NCBI RefSeq assembly: GCF_947499705.1
Contig: NZ_CANMPJ010000001.1
Span: 159,501-223,500, forward strand
Source: an uncultured Erythrobacter sp.
GTDB lineage: Bacteria; Pseudomonadota; Alphaproteobacteria; Sphingomonadales; Sphingomonadaceae
DNA length: 64,000 nucleotides
Reading direction: 5' to 3'
Both the position numbers and the translations under genes were made by a program. Below are positions 34,970 through 43,225 of this stretch, in pieces. How positions within the stretch are numbered: the first letter of the stretch is position 1; the number at the start of each line of letters is the position of its first letter. The notes below the pieces were generated by a model, which was not told the DNA's origin, did no database searches, and saw only the letters and a list, made by a program, of their open reading frames with translations.

Positions 34970-35034
34970 GACAATTGTTCCTGACTGGCAAAGAATATCA
35001 GTGTGGATGATTGTGCAGTCTGGGTATTCAGCAT
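34933..35034 (-). CDS. Short leader ORF (33 codons) with strong ribosome-binding site
   Basis: An ATG at 35034-35032 has one of the best ribosome-binding sites of the region (AAGGAGTGGATC) and opens a 33-residue frame (starts MLNTQTAQSSTLIFF) that ends at TAG 34935-34933. It overlaps the beginning of the 53-residue ORF in another frame. It could be a leader peptide that controls translation of the repair operon, which would make sense for a locus sensing ribosome damage, or a small protein. This is a sequence observation with an inferred role. Confidence 0.35.
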   Translation of the reverse strand: MLNTQTAQSSTLIFFASQEQLSWAILIDASSLA

Positions 35035-35378
35035 GATCCACTCCTTTCCTTGCGTTGGAACAATTGAATCGAGGCACGCTGCTAGGCGTGCTCGATTTCA
35101 AGATCAAGCACTTTTTCATCGAAACCAATCCTGTGATGGCTCATCACCTGAGTCTGGCGTGGCCGGATCACCTCAGTTGGTACGACTTGTCGTGGCGAGT
35201 GCCAGCTTGCGTTCCATTGGCAAGGATCGAGCTGTCTTGCAGCAAGCGACGCAGTACGCCTTGAATGCTACGCGTCGCCTCAGGCGTGGATGGAACAGCG
35301 ATCAATAATCGTCCTGAGGGCGGAGATGCTGGTTGACACGGTTCGGCGCATAGTCTTAAGGCCCGCCGCCTGTGGTGA
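35035..35378. other. Gene-free stretch before tRNA-Leu with hairpin
   Basis: About 340 bases upstream of the rtcB2 operon and tRNA-Leu. GCACGC (35074-35079) and GCGTGC (35086-35091) form a six-pair stem that would lie in the 5' leader of the minus-strand operon. A GTGCCA at 35199-35204 could be a reversed -24 element of a sigma-54 promoter for that operon, but the -12 element at the right distance has GA, not GC. No convincing gene is present. Confidence 0.35.
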
Positions 35379-35465
<87 letters not shown>

Positions 35466-35999
35466 TTTGTTCTTCTCACGTTCTCCCAAATAATCTATAA
35501 AAATGTGAAGCGACAGAATCTAGGTCATTTATGTCCTAATGTGTCCGGCGTTTCCGACAAAGTTAGAGTCATGTTCTTGATCTGAGAATCTGCTAAGACA
35601 CTCGTAACGTGCTATTGTGACCAGTAAGCTGCGCAGTCTTCGTATCCTCACTTAAACTGATCAGATCAATTGTCCGAAAAATGTATACACATTTCGGACA
35701 CCTCTCAGAGTGTCACCGATTCCGTAGCTCCGCTGGCGCACTGGTCCCGTATTCAATGATGCAGCACGCTTCTCTTCAAATGAGTAGTGCAATTGTGTCC
35801 CTGTGTGACAACTTGAGCAACCAACCAAGTCTGCTTGGCTGGTTGCCTTTGGTGAAGCCGAAAACGGTCCGTCCATTTAGATGATTGGTATCCCAAATCG
35901 AAGGGCCTCGCACAGTTGTGCGCCAGACAAGAGTGATATCCTCTTTACATATATCTAATATAGTTATATCTATCATGCGACTCATAAGCGGATAGGCGC
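35466..35999. other. Gene-free boundary region downstream of tRNA-Leu
   Basis: A 534-base AT-rich stretch without a credible gene. The main structure is a long palindrome at 35671-35700: TGTCCGAAA and TTTCGGACA arms with further pairing (ATGT/ACAT) around a central GTATAC-like core. This could be a regulator site or a transposon-end relic. A second GTGTCCGGC stretch with TTTCCGAC occurs at about 35539-35560, giving a cluster of GTCC motifs. A short AT-rich segment (35938-35975) just before the Nudix gene probably holds its promoter. Confidence 0.5.
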
Positions 36000-36740
36000 A
36001 TGACCGAAGAAGAATTCCTCCGAAGCTACGACGCGAAGAGCTTTGAGCGTCCTTCTGTTGCGGTCGACCTCGTGTTGATGAGCGTTAGAGACGGGCAAGT
36101 TGTCGCAGTTCTTCAGCAACGATCCGAGCACCCGTACCAAGGCCATTGGGCACTACCAGGCGGGTTTGTCCAGATTGGCGAAAGCCCTGATGAGGCGGCG
36201 ACTCGTATCCTGAAAGACAAGGCGGGGATGGATCAGTGCTTCCTTGAGCAGCTTTACACATTTGGTGCTCCTGATCGTGATCCTCGGACCCACGTTATTT
36301 CGATTGCTCACTTTGCCCTGTTGCCGTTTGAGCGATTTGAGAAGGCGCTGGACCGAAAAGCAGACCTTGCGTTGGCGACTATCGATGTTCCTTGGAAGGG
36401 GGAGGCTGGAGGGGCTGTGAGGGCGTTGGACCGGCAGGGTTCAAAACTATCACTCGCCTTTGATCATGACGAAATCCTTGGCCTAGCTGTCAAGCGACTG
36501 AGGGGCCGTCTCGATTACTCGCCAATCGCTTTTGCGCTTCTCCCGGCGCTCTTCACTCTTCGCGACCTTCAGGACGTGCATCAGGCGATCCTTGGCGTGG
36601 AGTTTAGAAAGCCAGCCTTTCGCCGCCGCATGCTCGACGCGGGCTGGATTAAGGGCACCGGCAAGAAAGAGTCCGGACAAACCTTCCGGCCCGCGGAATT
36701 ATACACACTCAAGAAAGGAGTGAAGAATGGCACAGATTAG
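36000..36740 (+). CDS. NrtR-like Nudix-domain regulator
   Basis: A 246-residue protein with an N-terminal Nudix domain (about 15-150) and a C-terminal winged HTH (about 160-240, with RRRMLDAGWI and RPAELYTLKK). This is the architecture of NrtR, which binds ADP-ribose and represses NAD metabolism genes. The Nudix box begins as GGFVQIGESPDEAATR but continues ILKDKAGM instead of EUxEExGU. The metal-binding glutamates are therefore missing and hydrolysis is unlikely; the domain should act as a ligand sensor. The stop overlaps the SPFH gene by 14 bases. It probably autoregulates the three-gene operon. Confidence 0.85.
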   Translation: MTEEEFLRSYDAKSFERPSVAVDLVLMSVRDGQVVAVLQQRSEHPYQGHWALPGGFVQIGESPDEAATRILKDKAGMDQCFLEQLYTFGAPDRDPRTHVISIAHFALLPFERFEKALDRKADLALATIDVPWKGEAGGAVRALDRQGSKLSLAFDHDEILGLAVKRLRGRLDYSPIAFALLPALFTLRDLQDVHQAILGVEFRKPAFRRRMLDAGWIKGTGKKESGQTFRPAELYTLKKGVKNGTD

Positions 36741-37722
36741 CAATTACGGCATCCTCGCCCAGCTGCGAGCAGATGCCAGTCACCACATCATTCGCTACAA
36801 AAGCGGTAAGATGAAGCAAAGCGGGCGCGGAATTGTGTGCTGGTTCCGTCCGGAAACCGCCAGCATCGTCGAGGTTCCTTTAGACGACCGGGAGATGAGC
36901 CTGTTCGTCAAAGGGCGCAGCGCCGACTTTCAGGATGTGAATGTGCAAGGCGTTCTGGGCTGGAGAGTTCTGGAGCCAGAGAAGCTGGCCGAACGCATCG
37001 ACTTCACCATCGGCTTGCAGTCTGGTCAGTATCTGAAGGAACCGCTCGAACGCATCGAAACCCGCTTGCGCGGTCTGATCAATCAGGCGGCCTTGCAATA
37101 TTTGGCTGAGAAGCACGTCCGCGAATTGCTCGACTTGGGCGTCGACCCGTTACGCGAAGGCATCGAAGCGGCGCTCGCTAGCGAGCAGTCTTTGGCTGAT
37201 ATCGGTATCGAGATCGTCAACATTCGCTTGGACAATCTTGCGCCAAGCAGTGAGCTGCAGCGCGCATTGCAAACTCCAACTTTCGAAGCTTTGCAGCAGA
37301 AGGCAGATGAAGCGGTCTATGAGCGGCGGGCGATCGCGGTCGAAAAAGAGCGCGCGATCGCTGAAAATGAGCTCGTCAGCAAAGTCGAGCTGGCGAAGCA
37401 GGAAAAGCAGCTTATCGCTGAAGAGACCGGCAATGCCAAAGACCGCGCAGAAGGTATCGCTCAGGCTCAGCAGATCGAAAGCGATGCTGAAGCCAATCGT
37501 ATCCGCGTTGTCGATGGCGCAAAGGCAGAAGCGCAAAAGGCACAGATGGATGTGTATCAGGGTGTCGCCCCGGCCATCATCCTTGGCCTTGCCGCACGCG
37601 AGTTTGCGCAGAAGCTCGATAGGATCGAGCACCTCAATATCACTCCGGACATGGTGGCCAGCCTGCTGAAAGAGTTTGGCGGAAAATCTCCACCAACTCC
37701 ACCGCTTGCTGCCGTGGAGTAG
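36727..37722 (+). CDS. SPFH/band-7 (slipin-like) domain protein
   Basis: A 331-residue SPFH-domain protein without an obvious N-terminal membrane helix. The SPFH core (about 15-185) is followed by a long Glu/Ala/Lys/Gln-rich coiled coil (about 190-275) and a short hydrophobic segment (APAIILGLAAREFA). Such proteins form ring or cage oligomers, often at membranes. Here it is coupled to the NrtR-like sensor upstream and to a NAD-kinase-like gene 11 bases downstream. The trio is probably one functional unit linked to pyridine nucleotide status; its exact task is unknown. Slipins also occur in some RNA-repair loci. Confidence 0.82.
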   Translation: MAQISNYGILAQLRADASHHIIRYKSGKMKQSGRGIVCWFRPETASIVEVPLDDREMSLFVKGRSADFQDVNVQGVLGWRVLEPEKLAERIDFTIGLQSGQYLKEPLERIETRLRGLINQAALQYLAEKHVRELLDLGVDPLREGIEAALASEQSLADIGIEIVNIRLDNLAPSSELQRALQTPTFEALQQKADEAVYERRAIAVEKERAIAENELVSKVELAKQEKQLIAEETGNAKDRAEGIAQAQQIESDAEANRIRVVDGAKAEAQKAQMDVYQGVAPAIILGLAAREFAQKLDRIEHLNITPDMVASLLKEFGGKSPPTPPLAAVE

Positions 37723-37733
37723 AGAGGCTTGAT

Positions 37734-38627
37734 ATGACTTCCCTACCTGCCCGCGTCGTCTTCGTAACTCGCGAAACCGAGTACGAACTGCTCATCAATC
37801 GCCATGCCACAGTTGAGCAGGCTAGGTTTTTTCTGGAAACGCGCGGGCAGAAGCTCTCGGTGCTTGAAGACCGTCATGAGCGTTTCCTCGAAACGCTAAA
37901 ACTGGCACGGGCAGCAGTGCCCGATGAGTGGCGGCAGGCACTTGTCCAGCGTGCTGATCTGGATCGGTTCCTCTTTTCTGCAGAGGACATTGTCGTCCCC
38001 GTTGGTCAGGACGGACTAGTCGCCAATGTCGCAAAGTATCTTGATGGTCAGTTCGTGATCGGCGTGAACCCAAATCCAGATCTCTATGACGGGGTGTTGG
38101 TGCAGCATCGGGTTGAGAGCTTGCCGAAAAGTCTGGCGGCCAGTGTGGCACAAGACTGGGACTGTCAACAGCGAACAATGGTAGAGGGCTCGCTCGACAC
38201 GGGCGAAAGATTGTTCGCGCTCAATGAGCTTTTTATCGGCCATCAGACTCATCAATCCGCCCGCTATGAGATTGCCTGCGATGGCACGCGTGAAAATCAC
38301 AGTTCGAGCGGCGTTATCGCCGCAAGCGGAACCGGGGCCACTGGATGGGCTCGCTCCATTATGGATGCCACGCACCAACGCATTGACCTCAGACACGACG
38401 AAAGAGCCATCGCTTATTTTGTCCGCGAACCATTCCCGAGCGTTGCAACGGGTACAGATTTACGCGCGGGCAAGATCGAGACGAAACCCCTCACAATCAC
38501 CTCGCGCATGAATGATGGCGGCGTGATCTTTGCAGACGGTATCGAGCAGGACTACCTGCCCTTCGATTGGGGAAAAACGCTTACTGTAAAGCCATCAGAA
38601 CGTTCGCTGAAGCTAGTGACGGCATGA
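37734..38627 (+). CDS. NAD-kinase-like protein (annotated as sugar kinase in relatives)
   Basis: A 297-residue protein with a NAD-kinase fold signature. It has VGQDGLVANVAKYL in place of the usual GGDGTxL motif, then VIGVNPNPDLYDG, FALNELFIGH matching the conserved NE motif, and SGTGATGWARS in the glycine-rich nucleotide loop. The first Gly-to-Gln change and the N-terminal helical domain (EYELLINRHATVEQARFF) set it apart from housekeeping NadK. It may phosphorylate NAD(H) or a related nucleotide, or bind it without catalysis. It is the third gene of the NrtR-SPFH operon. Confidence 0.75.
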   Translation: MTSLPARVVFVTRETEYELLINRHATVEQARFFLETRGQKLSVLEDRHERFLETLKLARAAVPDEWRQALVQRADLDRFLFSAEDIVVPVGQDGLVANVAKYLDGQFVIGVNPNPDLYDGVLVQHRVESLPKSLAASVAQDWDCQQRTMVEGSLDTGERLFALNELFIGHQTHQSARYEIACDGTRENHSSSGVIAASGTGATGWARSIMDATHQRIDLRHDERAIAYFVREPFPSVATGTDLRAGKIETKPLTITSRMNDGGVIFADGIEQDYLPFDWGKTLTVKPSERSLKLVTA

Positions 38628-39035
38628 CGGCGACGCTCAACGCAAACGATGTGTAGCTTTGAGCCAAGAGCGGCCTATGTGGTTACAAGCGCAGCACTTC
38701 AGAAAGCTGACCTTCAAGCGGATCAATGAAACGGTCATCAACAGTCAATTCAGCGACCGTTCGAGCCGACTGCGGAAACCTCGCAATGTTATTAGATCCT
38801 GCGAGAAGGACCGATGCGTCGAGTAACATTCCGCATCAATCTCCCATGCTTTTGCGGTGTTGGACAGCTGCTGCGGCGCCGCGGACAGTGAAATAGCGTC
38901 ATTCGTCGTGTCACAGTACATGCGACCTGACGCCACTGTCTTTTTGTGCTTTGAATTTAGTTTTAGATCAAGCTGCGGCTTTATTCAGCGAAGCACCAAC
39001 GACACTTATGTAAAGACGCAATAGTAGGGGTATTT
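38628..39035. other. Gene-free stretch with possible PIN-like remnant
   Basis: About 400 bases between the NAD-kinase-like and DUF4145 genes. On the minus strand, 38829-38683 encodes a 48-residue frame that begins MLLDASVLLAG, like the first strand of VapC PIN toxins, but the rest does not continue as a PIN domain and no antitoxin is nearby. It may be a decayed fragment or chance. I see no other gene. Confidence 0.35.
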
Positions 39036-39743
39036 ATGTTCGACAGCTTTGAACGCCGGGACGGTCCGAATGAGCGCAAGAAACTGCAATGTAATTCCTG
39101 CAAGCGCCAGACTATCCACACGCTTGAAGCTCAGTGCATCGGCCGATGGCAAGAGGAATTTGGCTGCGGGCACAGTGCTGATGGTGGAGTTGAGTTCTCG
39201 TTGTACCGCTGCGGAGCCTGTGACGAGGTTTGCTTCGAGACTTCATCGTGGTGCAGTGAAGAATACGATCATGATGACGAGGGAAATATTTATCTGCCTC
39301 GGACAGAAATCCAGTATCCGCCCCCGTCCTCTGCGGACTTCGCATTCGACACCGATTTCACACCGCACGACCTCAATGAGCTTATTGATGAAATGCTGTA
39401 TGCCTTGGCAGGCAGCAAACTCAAACTAGCGACTGTTGCTTTGCGTATGGTGGTAGAATTCATCGTTACTGACACTAAGTGCGCCGGTCGGAACCTGATG
39501 AGGAAAATCGATGACCTACATGCCAAGGGCCATGTCGATCAAAATCAATTAGCTTTGCTCCATAAGATTAGGGAAAAGGGAAACGCGGGTGCCCATGAGC
39601 GGAAAGCAATGAACCGAAACGAGATGGTTGCTGGTATTGGCCTCGTGAACCTGCTGCTCGAGAAGCTGTACAACAGTCCCAAGCGACAGGAAGAGATCGT
39701 AAAGAAGGCCAATCAAGCATTCCAAAGCGATGATGATTCCTAA
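39036..39743 (+). CDS. DUF4145 domain protein with zinc-ribbon-like N-terminus
   Basis: A 235-residue protein. The N-terminal part has two CxxC pairs (LQCNSCKRQ and YRCGACDEVCF) and is probably a zinc ribbon. The C-terminal half (about 120-215) matches DUF4145: ALRMVVEFIVTDTKC, LMRKIDDLHAKGHVD, LLHKIREKGNAGAHE. This domain is common in defence islands and beside restriction genes; its function is not established. The gene stands alone, 450 bases before the five-gene PRTase operon. Confidence 0.8.
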   Translation: MFDSFERRDGPNERKKLQCNSCKRQTIHTLEAQCIGRWQEEFGCGHSADGGVEFSLYRCGACDEVCFETSSWCSEEYDHDDEGNIYLPRTEIQYPPPSSADFAFDTDFTPHDLNELIDEMLYALAGSKLKLATVALRMVVEFIVTDTKCAGRNLMRKIDDLHAKGHVDQNQLALLHKIREKGNAGAHERKAMNRNEMVAGIGLVNLLLEKLYNSPKRQEEIVKKANQAFQSDDDS

Positions 39744-40192
39744 GACAGTAGGCTGCTAGGGTAGGACCAAGTTACGACCGCTGCGGTGAAGGGAATTTTC
39801 AGTCGTCGAACGCTAAGGGCAGTTTGACCGCTCATAGCCGACAGCTGACCGCCCGTTCTCGGGCGATGGACATTGAAAAGCAGAATTTGGTACTCAATTC
39901 AGTTCTCAAAATAACGCATCTCCGACATCCATCTTCCCTAAACGGGTGAACGCAGATTGAAACGGTGTATGAGACCAACATGCCAGCCTTTGCTGACTCT
40001 CGACTCCCATAGATGACAAATAGTCCAAGGCTACAGATCTGAATCAATAAAAGACTGTAGTTGCGTATAAAACCGGGGAAACTCGACCGTAGTTAGATTG
40101 CGGACTTTTCTTTGAGCACTACGCTTTAGACTAGGAACGGGCACACCAGCACATCTGTGAAGCCCAAGAGTACGGTTACTGGTTAGGACGGT
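39744..40192. other. Gene-free stretch before the PRTase operon
   Basis: A 449-base region with no supported gene. Its left part contains fragments such as GCCGACAGCTGACCGCCCG and TTCTCGGGCGATGGACAT that look like degenerate, formerly coding or repeat-derived DNA often seen between accessory genes in this order. The right part (40020-40190) is more AT-rich and must hold the promoter of the five-gene operon, though I cannot place boxes with confidence. Confidence 0.4.
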
Positions 40193-41314
40193 ATGATCAA
40201 CGCGCTCGCTTTAAATCTCATCGCAGACGTCATGAGTTGGGATACAGAGGAAGCGACAAAGGAGTATGCCTGGCTAAAGTTGATGGCCTCTGTGAAGTAT
40301 GACGGCTACTCCGACTTTCGGGCGGGCATACGCTTCCTTGAAAGCTTAGCCACATGGCTTCGGCAATTTGATGTCGGAGATAGGCCACGAGCTTACGCTT
40401 TCGTGAAAGAGCGCCTGGTTTATATCTCTCAAGCTGAGATGCAGCGGGTGGTCGAGGTCTTCATACCTGAAATTGTCACACCTTATCTCCGTAGAGTCGC
40501 CGCAATTGAATCGAATTTGAGGCCGTGGGAAGTTTGGGGGAGCGCTGAGGGCGTCGCGACCTTCAATCGATTGCTCCGCCGTTCTCTTTTCGTGGGTTTG
40601 AGTGACGGGAGCAGGATTGACGTGCTGCGGCGTGTCAACTCTCCTCGGCTTGTCCAGGATCAGTTCGTGCCGATGCTCGATATCGGCGAAGAGAAATGGG
40701 CCGATTTGGGAAAAGAGCTAGTTGATGCACAGGAAGATGCGACTGCGAGATTTGACCATGTGTATCTTGTCGACGACTTCACGGCTTCTGGAACCACCTT
40801 CATTCGAGAAGTCGATGGCGAATGGAAAGGGAAGCTTAAGAAATTCAATGACTTGGTCTTGAAGGCAAGAGGGGTTCTTGGAGACGCGTTTCCCTTGAGC
40901 AAGGGCTACTCGCTTCATATTCACCATTACATCTCGACGAGGCAGGCTAGGGGCGCCTTGGAGGAACGCGTCGAGGAGGCAAAGGTAGGACTGGCCGACC
41001 GTTCATTTGGCGACGTCACAGTCACCGAAGGCTTGCTCCTTCCTGTTAGTCTAAAAATGTCGGACGAAGAAGATGCGGAAATGCTCGGTCTCTGCGACCA
41101 CTATTACGATCACCATCTTTACACCCGCCTCAAGAAGCACTGTGATGAAGCTGGGCAGAGCGATATGCGACGCGGCTATGCCAACTGCGCTCTGCCTCTT
41201 GTGCTTGAACACAACAGCCCAAATAACTCTGTTCCGCTGTTGTGGGCCGCTACAGATGGTCGGGATGGGCACGCCATGCGTCCGCTCTTCAGAAGACGTG
41301 ACAGGCACGGTTGA
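40193..41314 (+). CDS. PRTase-CE-like phosphoribosyltransferase of a candidate conflict system
   Basis: A 373-residue protein. A helical N-terminal part (about 1-130) is followed by a phosphoribosyltransferase fold whose PRPP-binding loop is YLVDDFTASGTT at 191-202. The C-terminus has the distinctive HNSPNNSVPLLW at 340-351. This combination resembles the PRTase-CE domain described in prokaryotic conflict systems. The enzyme would transfer or remove a ribose-phosphate on an unknown base, nucleotide or protein. It is the first gene of a five-gene operon; the ATPase gene starts six bases after its stop. The family call is from memory of the motifs and was not checked by search. Confidence 0.7.
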   Translation: MINALALNLIADVMSWDTEEATKEYAWLKLMASVKYDGYSDFRAGIRFLESLATWLRQFDVGDRPRAYAFVKERLVYISQAEMQRVVEVFIPEIVTPYLRRVAAIESNLRPWEVWGSAEGVATFNRLLRRSLFVGLSDGSRIDVLRRVNSPRLVQDQFVPMLDIGEEKWADLGKELVDAQEDATARFDHVYLVDDFTASGTTFIREVDGEWKGKLKKFNDLVLKARGVLGDAFPLSKGYSLHIHHYISTRQARGALEERVEEAKVGLADRSFGDVTVTEGLLLPVSLKMSDEEDAEMLGLCDHYYDHHLYTRLKKHCDEAGQSDMRRGYANCALPLVLEHNSPNNSVPLLWAATDGRDGHAMRPLFRRRDRHG

Positions 41315-41320
41315 GAGGCA

Positions 41321-43225
41321 ATGGCAAATCCCTTTTTACGCCGAGCAACAGAGTATGTGCGCGACGATGCGTCGTTCCTTGCTATCGTAAGCCCTGCACC
41401 GCTGACGAACTTTCTGGCCAGAAGCGATCACAAAGAAGAGATGTTCGAGCTTCCTGTCCGGATCATCGGTGAGCCTGGCAGCGGAAAAACCATGCTCGCC
41501 AAGCTCGCCGAGTTTCGGATGGTGGACGCTATCTTGAGCGATCTGTCCAGCTCAACCAACAAAGAGCTGGCAGCAGCACTTGCCGATGCCGGATTTCTAG
41601 CTGACGGCATTCCAAATGTCGCAGCAGTCCGCGAACCCATGGAGTCGGACTACAGAGACTTTTGGGAGCTACCTTACGATGAAGCTGTTCGGACCAAGCT
41701 GGCTTTTTGGTTCGCGCAAGCGCGGACGATGCTCGGCCTGATCAGAAATCTCACGGCCGGTCGACGCCGCGGGATTGATGATTTCCGGTTTGTCGCCCGC
41801 GATTCGTCGGAGGCTCAGGTTGATCAAATTGGCGGTCTTGGCCCAGCTGGCATCCGTGAACAAGCGATTCAAGTCCAACGGGCGATCTATTCGGTCGTAG
41901 CTGGATTGCGTCCACCCAAAATTGAGGATCTGCCCGTTGAGGCTGTGTGTCCTTACAACCCGTTCGAGGCAATAAGCCACATCGAGCTCGAATGGGGTGG
42001 AAAGGAAATTTCCTTAAGCCCATTGGTTATGTTTGACGATGTTCACGCTTTGCACCCTGATCAACGTGATGGCCTTTTTTCGGCGTTGGCAAGGCGAGAA
42101 ATCCGCATTGGACGATGGTTGATGATGCGTCTGGACGCCCTCAGTCCCGGGGCCGTCCTCGGGCAGCCCGGTGCACAAGAGCGTCATAACCTCGCGAGTG
42201 GTCGAGACTTTGTCGAAATTCGAATGCAGGGTTCCGCCAAACGTGGCGTAGAAAGGCGTCAATTTCGTACAATGGCGCTCGACATGGCAAACAGGTATTT
42301 GCCCCTTGTGCAACCTTTGAAAAATCGAGGTGCGACCGACTTTGCCTCTCTCCTTTTGGGTGATCCACCCCGAATTACTGCAGGCCGTCTCTCTGATCTA
42401 CGCCAGACCGTGGACCGCGATCAGGAGAAGTTAGAGATTACCGACGTACGGCGTAAGGAGCTCGAGCGAATGGTGGGCGAACAGTTGGCCAGTCCGACCG
42501 GACCAAGAGCGCCCGAGGAGGTTCGGCAGGCGATGACTCGAATACTAATGCATCGTTACGCCAACCGGATTCAACACCTTACTCCTTCTCTTTTCGAGGA
42601 CTTCGATCCTGATCCACGCACCCCTTTGAAGGTCAACGCGAGCGTCATGGATGGTGCTCACATCCACCTGCGGCACAGTCACCAAAGACCCCTGCATTAC
42701 GGTATTGAAGATCTCTGTGATGCGAGCAATGAAAATGCCGAAATCTTCCTACAGTTTGCTGGCGCACTAGTGGCCCGAATGGAGACGCTCGCCATCCGAA
42801 ATCGGAGTCCCGCGCTGACACCAAACGCTCAGGAAGGCGCGCTGATTGAAAAAGCTCGCTCAATAATGACCGGGTGGTCGTTTGCATACGCGGCAGAAGT
42901 CCGCCGAATGGTCGATGCCGTAGCAGCGGACTGCGTGGAGGCCTCTTTGGTCCCGAATGCCACTTTGGGACCGGGGGCAAATGCGGTAGCCGTGCCAGAG
43001 GAGGAGATGGAGAAGCTGCTGAGCGCCGACGATGAGTTGGCCCTGATCTTAAAACACGCCCTGGCGAATGGCGCCATCATTGTTACGAGAAGCTACGGCC
43101 AAGGGGGAAAGCTCTGGTGCCTCATTGAGCTCTCAGGAACCGTCTGTCTCGCGCACGGCCTAACTCTAAAGCGCGGTGGGTTTCTTGAAAAAAAGATCGC
43201 GTTCCTTAGGGAGGTGATATCCTAG
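41321..43225 (+). CDS. P-loop ATPase, AAA/ORC-like
   Basis: A 634-residue ATPase. Walker A is GEPGSGKT at 50-57 and Walker B is about residues 234-243 (LVMFDDVHAL); an RxDAL segment follows shortly (WLMMRLDALSP). The layout, with a P-loop very near the N-terminus and a long helical C-terminal region (400-634), resembles ORC/Cdc6-like or STAND ATPases used as switches in defence systems. The last 60 residues look like a winged-helix or small beta domain (ALANGAIIVTRSYGQGGKLWCLIELSG). Its stop is directly followed by the next ATG, so expression is coupled. Confidence 0.75.
   Translation: MANPFLRRATEYVRDDASFLAIVSPAPLTNFLARSDHKEEMFELPVRIIGEPGSGKTMLAKLAEFRMVDAILSDLSSSTNKELAAALADAGFLADGIPNVAAVREPMESDYRDFWELPYDEAVRTKLAFWFAQARTMLGLIRNLTAGRRRGIDDFRFVARDSSEAQVDQIGGLGPAGIREQAIQVQRAIYSVVAGLRPPKIEDLPVEAVCPYNPFEAISHIELEWGGKEISLSPLVMFDDVHALHPDQRDGLFSALARREIRIGRWLMMRLDALSPGAVLGQPGAQERHNLASGRDFVEIRMQGSAKRGVERRQFRTMALDMANRYLPLVQPLKNRGATDFASLLLGDPPRITAGRLSDLRQTVDRDQEKLEITDVRRKELERMVGEQLASPTGPRAPEEVRQAMTRILMHRYANRIQHLTPSLFEDFDPDPRTPLKVNASVMDGAHIHLRHSHQRPLHYGIEDLCDASNENAEIFLQFAGALVARMETLAIRNRSPALTPNAQEGALIEKARSIMTGWSFAYAAEVRRMVDAVAADCVEASLVPNATLGPGANAVAVPEEEMEKLLSADDELALILKHALANGAIIVTRSYGQGGKLWCLIELSGTVCLAHGLTLKRGGFLEKKIAFLREVIS

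Noticed and set aside
35199..35204. Reversed GTGCCA as a -24 box for the rtcB2-prfH operon
   Set aside because: At the required ten-base distance the -12 element reads GA and not GC, so the sigma-54 promoter is not convincing.
38683..38829. PIN-like start (MLLDASVLLAG) on the minus strand
   Set aside because: Only the first strand resembles VapC; later PIN aspartates and an antitoxin are missing. Kept only as a possible remnant.
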